Positions 17,991 through 25,592 of a stretch of DNA of 37,318 nucleotides are shown here, piece after piece. A program made the translations under genes and the position numbers. The stretch lies in assembly GCA_023269915.1 (NCBI GenBank), contig JAGDWZ010000048.1:1-37318 (forward strand), in the 5' to 3' direction. This DNA comes from Hydrogenobaculum sp. Its GTDB lineage: Bacteria > Aquificota > Aquificia > Aquificales > Aquificaceae. The notes under the pieces were generated by a model. It was not told the origin of the DNA. It saw only the letters and a program-made list of their open reading frames with translations, and did no database searches. Numbering within the stretch: position 1 is the stretch's first letter; each line of letters starts with the position of its first letter.

Positions 17991-19385
17991 TTAATCGTTG
18001 TTTTTATACTTTAGCACTTCTTCTTTGTCGCTAAAATGGTATTTTACTCCCTTTATCTCTTGGTAATCCTCATGACCTTTTCCTGCTATTACTATTACAT
18101 CGCCTTCTTTTGCAATATCAATGGCCAACGCTATGGCTTTTCTTCTATCTTCTTCTACCATAGGAGATTTTGTTTTATCTATGCCCTCTAGTATATCTTT
18201 TATTATATCGATAGGTTCTTCAAAACGTGGATTGTCAGAAGTGATTATCACAATATCAGAGAGTTCCGATGCTATCTTACCCATCTTTGGTCTTTTGGTT
18301 TTGTCCCTGTTGCCCCCTGCTCCAAAAACACATATAAGACGGTTTTTAGCAATATCTCGTGCCGCTTTTAAAAGCTTTTCTAAAGCATCTGGTGTATGGG
18401 CATAATCTATTATTACCTTAACGCCCTTTAACTCTATTGTTTCAAACCTTCCCGGTATTGAGCTTAAAGATAAAAGTCCTTTCTGGATATTTTCTTCGTC
18501 AAAACCCATATAAAAAGCAAGCAGTATAGAAGCCCCCATGTTGTACCCTTGAAAACTTCCCATGAGATTCGTTTTTAACTGATAGCGTTTATTTTTATAG
18601 TAAAAGCTTAAAACTTTGTTCTCTTGGTCAAAATGCTCAAGCTTTAGATGAGCATCGCTTGAGTATCCGTAAGTTATAGCTTTATCTTTAAACTCTTCGT
18701 ATAAGCGTTTGCCGTAGTCATCATCTATATTTATAACACATACTTCGTATTTGTAATCTTTGAAAAGTCTTCTTTTGGCATTGAAGTAGTTTTCCATAGT
18801 CTTGTGATAATCAAGATGGTCCTGGGTTAGATTTGTAAAAACAGTGGCAAAAAAAGTTGTCGGATATACTCTTAGCTGGTCTAAGGCGTGAGAAGATACC
18901 TCCGCCGATACAAAATCTAAGCCTTTTTCACGGGCTTTTGACAAAAGACTAAACCACGTCTTAACACCAGGGGTAGTGTTTGGAGCTTCTAAAAGTTCAT
19001 CTCCAAGCTTATAATACATAGTCCCTAAAATACCGCCTTTGTACTTTTGGGATAAAATAGCGTGTATTATGTGTGTTGTGCTTGTTTTGCCGTTGGTACC
19101 GGTAACTCCTATAACCTTTAGAGCTTCATCTGGCTTGTCAAAGTGCTCTTTTGCGCATTCGCCAAAGGCTTTTTTAGAATCTTCTACAAGTATTATGTTT
19201 TTATAGTCTTTGTAAGGTTTTTCTGCCACTACATAAGGAGCGCCTTTTTGAACGGCCTCTTCTATAAAGTCGTGTCCGTCTTTTGAAACGCCTTTTATGG
19301 CAAAAAAGATAGTATTTTCATCAACTTCCTTGGAGTTGTCCGTAATGTTATACTTCTTGCAATCTAAATCCATTGTAAACATCAA
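17991..19385 (-). CDS. murE: UDP-N-acetylmuramoyl-L-alanyl-D-glutamate--2,6-diaminopimelate ligase; start possibly 19373
   Basis: GVTGTNGKTSTTHII, TTPGVKTW, DNPRFEEP (DAP-type), IAGKGHEDYQ. Confidence 0.95.
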   Translation of the reverse strand: MMFTMDLDCKKYNITDNSKEVDENTIFFAIKGVSKDGHDFIEEAVQKGAPYVVAEKPYKDYKNIILVEDSKKAFGECAKEHFDKPDEALKVIGVTGTNGKTSTTHIIHAILSQKYKGGILGTMYYKLGDELLEAPNTTPGVKTWFSLLSKAREKGLDFVSAEVSSHALDQLRVYPTTFFATVFTNLTQDHLDYHKTMENYFNAKRRLFKDYKYEVCVINIDDDYGKRLYEEFKDKAITYGYSSDAHLKLEHFDQENKVLSFYYKNKRYQLKTNLMGSFQGYNMGASILLAFYMGFDEENIQKGLLSLSSIPGRFETIELKGVKVIIDYAHTPDALEKLLKAARDIAKNRLICVFGAGGNRDKTKRPKMGKIASELSDIVIITSDNPRFEEPIDIIKDILEGIDKTKSPMVEEDRRKAIALAIDIAKEGDVIVIAGKGHEDYQEIKGVKYHFSDKEEVLKYKNND

Positions 19386-19860
19386 ACTCTTTTGATATAT
19401 GTTTTTGAGGGATTTGGTAATCCACTTTCACAAAGTAAAGACAGTTTGTGGTGCATTTGGTAACGCAAGATGGCAAAAGCCCCTCTTCTAATCTATTTAT
19501 ACAAAAATCGCATTTTACTACTTTTTCAGTTTCTGGGTTGAAGCTTATTGCCCCGTAAGGACAAGCCACTATGCAAGCCTTACAACCTATACAAAGGTTA
19601 TCCCTTACATAAACAAGCCCATCTTCTCTTTTTGTCATAGCGGAGGTAGGACAAGCGTAAACGCAAGGGGCGACATCACAGTGAAAGCAGTTCATAGGCA
19701 TAAAATACGAGATAGCATCATCTTCGTAGTGTTCAAAACGAAGCACCTTCATGGGCCTTGGTCCTTCTTGAAATAGCCCTTTTTCTTGCTTGCAAGCCAC
19801 CTCACAGGACATACAGCCAATGCATCTGTCTATATCCATAAGCATTATATACTTTTCCAT
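19348..19860 (-). CDS. Four-cluster 4Fe-4S ferredoxin-type electron-transfer subunit (DmsB/HycB-like)
   Basis: 170 aa; CIGCMSCEVAC, CFHCDVAPCVYAC, CIGCKACIVAC, CDFCINRLEEGLLPSCVTKC. Confidence 0.92.
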   Translation of the reverse strand: MEKYIMLMDIDRCIGCMSCEVACKQEKGLFQEGPRPMKVLRFEHYEDDAISYFMPMNCFHCDVAPCVYACPTSAMTKREDGLVYVRDNLCIGCKACIVACPYGAISFNPETEKVVKCDFCINRLEEGLLPSCVTKCTTNCLYFVKVDYQIPQKHISKEFDVYNGFRLQEV

Positions 19861-19954
19861 AGAAGATTATATTATAACATTTTTTAAATAAAGCAAGATA
19901 TTCATCAAATATTCACTTATATACACTTAAATTTTAAATAGGAGGTTTTTTAAC

Positions 19955-20269
19955 ATGAGTATTTTAAAAATAGGGTTGGCTTTTGGTATTGGGCTTTTGG
20001 TATTTAGATTTTCATATGCCGACAACGGTATAATGTTAAATCAAGAAAAAGCTTATCTTCTTGAGGTTATACACGATAAGATAAATATGCTACAAAACAT
20101 GGAGATATGCATAGACCAAGCACAGTCTTGGAAAGACCTCAAAAGTTGCAATTTATACGAGCTTTGGGGAGGATACGCGCCACCACCTTATGCACCGCCT
20201 TGTCCTTATCAAAACCCATATTACTGCGGGCCGATGCCATGGATGTTTGAGCAAAGAAACAAAAAATAA
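19955..20269 (+). CDS. Small putative secreted Pro/Tyr/Cys-rich protein, unknown function
   Basis: Strong SD AGGAGG; signal-peptide-like N terminus; APPPYAPPCPYQNPYYCGPMPW tail. Confidence 0.75.
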   Translation: MSILKIGLAFGIGLLVFRFSYADNGIMLNQEKAYLLEVIHDKINMLQNMEICIDQAQSWKDLKSCNLYELWGGYAPPPYAPPCPYQNPYYCGPMPWMFEQRNKK

Positions 20270-20274
20270 ATTTA

Positions 20275-20366
20275 TGGCGGAGAGGACAGGATTCGAACCT
20301 GCGGTACGGCTTTAACCGTACAACGCCTTAGCAGGGCGCCGCCTTCGACCACTCGGCCACCTCTCC
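20275..20366 (-). tRNA. tRNA-Ser (GCU), CCA encoded
   Basis: Reverse complement GGAGAGGTGGCCGAGTGGTCGAAGGC...CTGCTAA...GTACGGTTAAAGCCGTAC...GGTTCGAATCCTGTCCTCTCCGCCA; long variable arm. Confidence 0.97.
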
Positions 20367-20407
20367 TTAGTTTAAACATTATAACATAAAATCTATTTTT
20401 AAATTTT

Positions 20408-21172
20408 CTAATTTACAAGGCTTCTCATACTAAAAGCGCTTAAAACCAAAAACGCAACGCTGTAAAACAAAAGCACCAGCAAAGGAGACCATATGCTCAA
20501 GCTATTTTGGTAAAGTAAAATTCTAAGCCCTTCTACAGAGTAAGTCAAAGGATTTAACAAAGCCACCATCTTAAGCCATTTAGGCATCAACGATATCGGA
20601 TACAAAGCGCTACTTGAGAAAAATATAGGCATAGTAATAATTTGAATGATACTCATAAACCTTTCTACATTTTTAAATACTGATGCTATAAGCATTGAAA
20701 AGCTTGCAAAACAAACACCAGAAAGAATTATAACAATGGCTGAAAGTATAAGCGTATAAAAGTTTATAAAGATGTTTATGTTTAAGGCTTTTGAAAGCAA
20801 CATTATCAAAAAAGCCTGTACCAAAGACCTTATACCAGAAAATATAGCTTTACCGGTGGTGATAGAAGAGTATGGGATGGGAGCACTTAGAAATCTTGTT
20901 ATCTGACCTTGGTCTTTGTCCCATATTAAAGATATACCGTAAAAAAACGATACAAACATCACCGACTGGGCTAAAATACCCGGCGTCATAAAAGAAAGAT
21001 AATCCCCTTTTATGGGTATACTTTTTATATTTTTAAACACATTGCCAAAAAGAAGTATCCAGATAAGAGGCTGAACGGCTCTTGTCAGTATATCTATTTT
21101 TTGACGTATCATTTTCCTTAGCTCTATTTCCAGTATTACCAAAGTCCCTCTTGTAAAAGCCAAAAACCACAT
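20408..21172 (-). CDS. ABC-2 type transporter permease
   Basis: 254 aa, ~6 TM; YLSFMTPGILAQSVMF, typical DrrB/NodJ-like; paired with ATPase. Confidence 0.92.
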   Translation of the reverse strand: MWFLAFTRGTLVILEIELRKMIRQKIDILTRAVQPLIWILLFGNVFKNIKSIPIKGDYLSFMTPGILAQSVMFVSFFYGISLIWDKDQGQITRFLSAPIPYSSITTGKAIFSGIRSLVQAFLIMLLSKALNINIFINFYTLILSAIVIILSGVCFASFSMLIASVFKNVERFMSIIQIITMPIFFSSSALYPISLMPKWLKMVALLNPLTYSVEGLRILLYQNSLSIWSPLLVLLFYSVAFLVLSAFSMRSLVN

Positions 21173-21961
21173 TTAACTGAGCCTTTTTACTATGTTTCTT
21201 GTTTTTCTTATAGACTTTATATCTTGGCTATTATCTTCTAAGCTCTCGCCTGTAAGCTGTATGAAAATCTCTTCCAAGCTAGCATTTTTATTTCCTATCA
21301 TATCTCTTAACTCTTCCAAAGTACCTTTTGCTATTATCTGCCCTTTTTTCATGATGGCTATCTTATCACAAAGGCGCTCCGCTTCGTTCATATCATGGGT
21401 AGTGATTAAAATCGCCATCTCTTGTTTTTTTGATTTTAGAAAGTTCCATATACTAAGTTTTGCATTTGGGTCTAAGCCTACACTTGGCTCATCTAAAAGA
21501 AGGAGCTTTGGTTCATGCATCATTGCCATTGCTATTTCAAGCTTTCTTATCATACCACCGGAAAACGTTTGCACCAAAGAGTCTTTTCTATCCACCAAGT
21601 CTATAGCTTTTAGCATATGAAAAATCCGATCTTTTGACACTCCGTAAAGCTTTCCAATAAGACGCAAATTCTCATAAGCACTTAGATTTGGTATCACAGA
21701 GATATCTTGAGGTACGTATCCGATTTGACTTTTTATCTTGATAGGATTTTTGGTTATTGGTTCACCAGCTATCCTTACTTCACCAGATGTTGGCGGTATT
21801 ACACCAGCTATTATTTTTATAGTGGTGGTCTTCCCAGCACCGTTTGTACCAAGAAGACCAAAAATTTCACCTTTTTTTACTTCAAAACTTATACCTTTTA
21901 AAGCCTCAAAACCGTTGTAGTTTTTCCTTAGGCTTTTTACCTCTAGTAAGAGCTCTTCCAA
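21173..21961 (-). CDS. ABC transporter ATP-binding protein
   Basis: GTNGAGKTTTIK Walker A, TFSGGMIRKLEIAMAM signature, LLLDEPSVGLDP. Confidence 0.96.
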   Translation of the reverse strand: MEELLLEVKSLRKNYNGFEALKGISFEVKKGEIFGLLGTNGAGKTTTIKIIAGVIPPTSGEVRIAGEPITKNPIKIKSQIGYVPQDISVIPNLSAYENLRLIGKLYGVSKDRIFHMLKAIDLVDRKDSLVQTFSGGMIRKLEIAMAMMHEPKLLLLDEPSVGLDPNAKLSIWNFLKSKKQEMAILITTHDMNEAERLCDKIAIMKKGQIIAKGTLEELRDMIGNKNASLEEIFIQLTGESLEDNSQDIKSIRKTRNIVKRLS

Positions 21962-21965
21962 AATT

Positions 21966-22148
21966 TCAATCTTTTGCTGCCAAAGGTATTACTAAACCTG
22001 CCCATATACCGTTTAAAACAGCTGCAACCACCATAAGAAAACCAAAGGTTACAGTAGAATGTTCTTGACCGTGCCATAAAATAGCACCAGCCACCTCAGC
22101 AATTACAAACACCAACGTCGTTAACCACAAAAGAGCTACTCCTTTCAT
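21966..22148 (-). CDS. Small two-TM membrane protein, unknown function
   Basis: 60 aa; good SD (AGGAGGTTTGCATC-ATG); upstream of the ABC genes. Confidence 0.7.
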   Translation of the reverse strand: MKGVALLWLTTLVFVIAEVAGAILWHGQEHSTVTFGFLMVVAAVLNGIWAGLVIPLAAKD

Positions 22149-22168
22149 GATGCAAACCTCCTATCCAT

Positions 22169-22759
22169 TTAAACTTTATTATAACTCAAATTCGCCTTTT
22201 TTATAAAGTTTTTTAGTATATCAAACCCACACTCTGAGACTATGGACTCTGGATGAAACTGCACACCAAAAATAGGAAGAGTTTTATGTCTTATACCCAT
22301 TATATCACCATCTTCTGCCACAGCATCTATTATAAACTCATCTGGCAACGTATCTTTATCTATCACCAGAGAGTGGTATCTTACAGCTTTGAATGGATTT
22401 GGCAACCCTTCGTAAAGACCTCCTTTATCGTGAGTTATCATAGAGGTTTTGCCGTGCATAAGCCTCTTGGCTTTTATTATGTTAGCCCCAAAAGCATAGC
22501 CTATACTTTGATGTCCAAGGCAAACCCCCAATATAGGATATTTATCTTTGTAAGCTTTTATTACATCCACAGATATACCAGCCTCTTTGGGAGAACAAGG
22601 ACCCGGAGAGATGACTATAGCATCTATATTGATATCTTCTATATCTTCTGGCTTTATTTCATCGTTTTTTACAACCTCTACCTCATGCCCTAGTATGTTA
22701 AAATACTGCACCAGATTGTAAGTAAAAGAGTCATAGTTATCTATCATTAAAAGCTTCAT
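22169..22759 (-). CDS. trpG: Anthranilate / aminodeoxychorismate synthase glutamine amidotransferase subunit (TrpG/PabA)
   Basis: IDNYDSFTYNLVQYF, ISPGPCSP, GVCLGHQSI, QFHPESI. Confidence 0.95.
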   Translation of the reverse strand: MKLLMIDNYDSFTYNLVQYFNILGHEVEVVKNDEIKPEDIEDINIDAIVISPGPCSPKEAGISVDVIKAYKDKYPILGVCLGHQSIGYAFGANIIKAKRLMHGKTSMITHDKGGLYEGLPNPFKAVRYHSLVIDKDTLPDEFIIDAVAEDGDIMGIRHKTLPIFGVQFHPESIVSECGFDILKNFIKKANLSYNKV

Positions 22760-22765
22760 ACTAAC

Positions 22766-22794
22766 AATATAAAACCATTCAATACTTTTGCAAT
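22766..22794 (-). promoter_or_regulatory. Promoter of trpG: TTGCAA, 16-nt spacer, TATATT, 6 nt, ATG (leaderless)
   Basis: Minus strand TTGCAA AAGTATTGAATGGTTT TATATT GTTAGT ATG. Confidence 0.5.
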
Positions 22795-22796
22795 AT

Positions 22797-23354
22797 TTAG
22801 AACATCATACCGAGTTTTATACCAAGCCTATAGTTGTCAGGATTTATACCAGTATTTTTGTATTCCGACGCAAACTGATACTTAGCTTGGGCGCCAATAT
22901 AAATATTTTGAGACACTTTCAAGTCGATCTCGCCAGAACCCTGCATAGTCCCCACAATGCCAGAAGATATGCCTTGCAACTTTACATCAGCTGCCCCTAT
23001 ACCAGCGCCAAAACCGGCAAAAAGGTTTTCGCCTATAGGATAAAGATATCTCATGTTTAATTCTATGTTTGAAAAATCAAGATGAGAACCGTCTCCATAG
23101 GCTCTACCAGTGCCAAGCTGTAAAGAAGGCTTTAGCTGTCCGTAAGCTACTTTGAAAAGCCTACAGTTCCAATCTATACCTACCCCAAGATAAGGTCCGT
23201 CAAAACTGCTTATATGAGACCCCATGAAATGCATATAATCAAGCTTCATATAAGATGTGAAATCACCCAGATTTTGACTGGCATAGGTATCTGGCTGTGC
23301 CAACGCTATGCTACCAAAAGCTAAGAAAACTGCTAAAAGCTTTACCTTCTTCAT
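22797..23354 (-). CDS. Putative outer-membrane beta-barrel protein
   Basis: Signal peptide ending in LAQ, alternating beta-strand pattern, C-terminal Phe; SD AGGAGG. Confidence 0.8.
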   Translation of the reverse strand: MKKVKLLAVFLAFGSIALAQPDTYASQNLGDFTSYMKLDYMHFMGSHISSFDGPYLGVGIDWNCRLFKVAYGQLKPSLQLGTGRAYGDGSHLDFSNIELNMRYLYPIGENLFAGFGAGIGAADVKLQGISSGIVGTMQGSGEIDLKVSQNIYIGAQAKYQFASEYKNTGINPDNYRLGIKLGMMF

Positions 23355-23383
23355 AAAGCATCCTCCTACTAAATATTATAATA

Positions 23384-23392
23384 TGATAAAAT
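23384..23392 (+). promoter_or_regulatory. Extended -10-like TGA-TAAAAT 6 nt before the rsmI ATG
   Basis: TGATAAAAT ATAACA ATG; no SD. Confidence 0.45.
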
Positions 23393-23398
23393 ATAACA

Positions 23399-24091
23399 AT
23401 GAAACTTTATGTGGTCCCCACCCCCATAGGGAACTTAGACGACATAACGATAAGGGCTATAAACACGTTGAAATCTGTAAAATTTATAGCTTGTGAAGAT
23501 ACCAGAAGAGTGCAGATACTTTTAAAACACTACAACATTGAAGGCAAAATACTTTTATCTTACTATCATCCAAAAGAAGCTATACAGATTAAAAAAATTG
23601 TATCTTTGATAAGAAAAGATGAAGATGTGGCTTTGGTATCAGACGCTGGTACTCCCTCTATATCAGACCCTGGTTTTAAGCTTATAAACACCTGTATAAA
23701 AGAAAATATACCTGTAGAGGTGTTGCCAGGCCCTTGCGCTCTCATAACAGCCGTTGTAGGTTCAGGATTACCAACGCATAGTTTTATGTTTGTTGGCTTT
23801 GCCCCAAGAAAATCTCAAGAATCTTTTTACAAAGAGATGTTCCAAACAGACGTAGGCTCTTATATACTTTACGAATCGCCCCAAAGAATATTGGATACCC
23901 TAAACGTGATAAGCCACATAGCACCAGATATAACCGTTGCAATAGCAAGAGAGCTTACAAAAATACACGAAGAGTATATAAGAGGCAACATAAAAGATGT
24001 CATAGAAGAACTCAAAAAAAGAGACAACAACATAAAAGGAGAGATAGTTTTGGTGCTTTCAAAAGAAAACACTTTGGCTAAAGAAAACTAA
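23399..24091 (+). CDS. rsmI: 16S rRNA (cytidine(1402)-2'-O)-methyltransferase
   Basis: YVVPTPIGNLDDITIRAINTLKSV, CEDTR, ALVSDAGTPSISDPG, LPGPCA. Confidence 0.96.
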   Translation: MKLYVVPTPIGNLDDITIRAINTLKSVKFIACEDTRRVQILLKHYNIEGKILLSYYHPKEAIQIKKIVSLIRKDEDVALVSDAGTPSISDPGFKLINTCIKENIPVEVLPGPCALITAVVGSGLPTHSFMFVGFAPRKSQESFYKEMFQTDVGSYILYESPQRILDTLNVISHIAPDITVAIARELTKIHEEYIRGNIKDVIEELKKRDNNIKGEIVLVLSKENTLAKEN

Positions 24092-24192
24092 TATTAAGCC
24101 ACAACTTGCTCTAAAGCCTTAAAACACATGATACAAAACATCATCTTGAATAATTTTTTGATTATATTAAAAGCTAAATAAGGAGATGTTCT

Positions 24193-24960
24193 ATGTATAC
24201 AATGGATATTGAAATTCCAAATCCGGGGTGCGAGCGTTGTACAGAACCTCTTGATTTTGACTTTACGTTTGCATTTCAGCCAATAGTTGATATAGAGCAA
24301 AAAAAGATATTTGCTCACGAAGCCTTAGTAAGAGGTAAAGAAGGACAGGGTGCAGGTTGGGTTTTACAGCATGTAAACGATAAAAATCGTTATAGGTTTG
24401 ACCAAGAGTGCAGGATAAAGTCTATAACCTTGGCGGCAAAGCTTGGTATAAAAACTAAGTTATCTATAAACTTTATGCCAAATGCAGTGTATGTCCCCGA
24501 AGTTTGTATTCGCACTACTATTGAAGCTGCTGATAAAATAGGTTTTGATATTAAAAATATTATATTTGAAGTGCTGGAAGATGAAGAGATAAAAAACCCT
24601 GACAAACTAAAGGATATCTTTTCTTACTATGCAAAAGAAGGATTTGGTACAGCCATAGATGATTTTGGTTCAGGATACGCTGGGCTTACTCTATTGGCGG
24701 AGTTGCAACCTAAATTTATCAAGTTAGACATGTATCTAATTCGTAACGTGCACAAAGAGAAGGCAAAACAATCTATTTTAAACGGTATCATAACTACCGC
24801 AAAAGATATGAATATAGATATTATAGCAGAGGGTATAGAAAACGTAGAAGAGGCTCTATGGCTAAAAGACAAAGGCATAAAACTTATGCAAGGGTATTTA
24901 TTTGCTAAACCTGGCTTTGAGCACTTGTTTGATGAGTCTGAAATAAACTTTCCATTTTAA
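24193..24960 (+). CDS. EAL-domain c-di-GMP phosphodiesterase with N-terminal CxxC
   Basis: EALVRG, INFMPN, EVLEDE, DDFGSGYAGL, KLDMYLI, IAEGIEN, QGYLFAKP; SD AAGGAG. Confidence 0.93.
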   Translation: MYTMDIEIPNPGCERCTEPLDFDFTFAFQPIVDIEQKKIFAHEALVRGKEGQGAGWVLQHVNDKNRYRFDQECRIKSITLAAKLGIKTKLSINFMPNAVYVPEVCIRTTIEAADKIGFDIKNIIFEVLEDEEIKNPDKLKDIFSYYAKEGFGTAIDDFGSGYAGLTLLAELQPKFIKLDMYLIRNVHKEKAKQSILNGIITTAKDMNIDIIAEGIENVEEALWLKDKGIKLMQGYLFAKPGFEHLFDESEINFPF

Positions 24961-24964
24961 CAGA

Positions 24965-25534
24965 TTAAGCTCTAAGCTCTACCTCATCTGGGGCTGTGAA
25001 AAAAGCTATAGCTAAGAGTATCCATCCTACAAACAATACAATACCCCCTATACCAAACAAAATTATCGTAATAGCGCCTATAAACATAGTAAGCCCAGCC
25101 GTTTTAAATAAATTATGGTTAATAGCTAAACCAAGCATAGCATAAGCCTCTTTATAAAAATAAGTGGCTCCTACAAATAGAAAATAAAACAATATCATCG
25201 TAGAGATTATACCAACACCTATACCACTCCAAGCATACATAAAGCCAGAAAACACAGCAACGCTCATAAAACTCATCAAACCAAATACAATAGCTATAAT
25301 CCAGCCACTTAGCCCCAATACAAAACCTATTATGAATTTATTAAAAATTTCTGGCTTTTTAATCATGTTACTAATTTGATAAATGCTTAATATAAGAAGT
25401 ATGCCTCCTATGATCCAAAGAGCCGTTCCTATAAATGGTAAAACGCCTAAAAGCATCAGTATAACCCCAATGCCACCAAGCAATTTCTGTGTAGATATAT
25501 TTACTTTGTTATAAGTTGGGTTGTTTTCTTCCAT
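24965..25534 (-). CDS. Polytopic membrane protein, DUF996-like
   Basis: 189 aa, ~5-6 TM segments; SD AGGAGG; family call by recollection of pattern only. Confidence 0.65.
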   Translation of the reverse strand: MEENNPTYNKVNISTQKLLGGIGVILMLLGVLPFIGTALWIIGGILLILSIYQISNMIKKPEIFNKFIIGFVLGLSGWIIAIVFGLMSFMSVAVFSGFMYAWSGIGVGIISTMILFYFLFVGATYFYKEAYAMLGLAINHNLFKTAGLTMFIGAITIILFGIGGIVLFVGWILLAIAFFTAPDEVELRA

Positions 25535-25592
25535 TGTTTTTTCCTCCTATTACTATTATAACTTATACATTCCTTTTTTGATGAAAAAAATA

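Noticed and set aside
21192-21620. 142-aa + strand ORF opposite the ABC ATPase
   Set aside because: Antisense shadow of the ATPase; low-complexity Ser/Ile/Phe composition
22253-22693. 146-aa + strand ORF opposite trpG
   Set aside because: Antisense shadow ORF rich in Tyr/Phe/His; trpG motifs are unambiguous on the other strand
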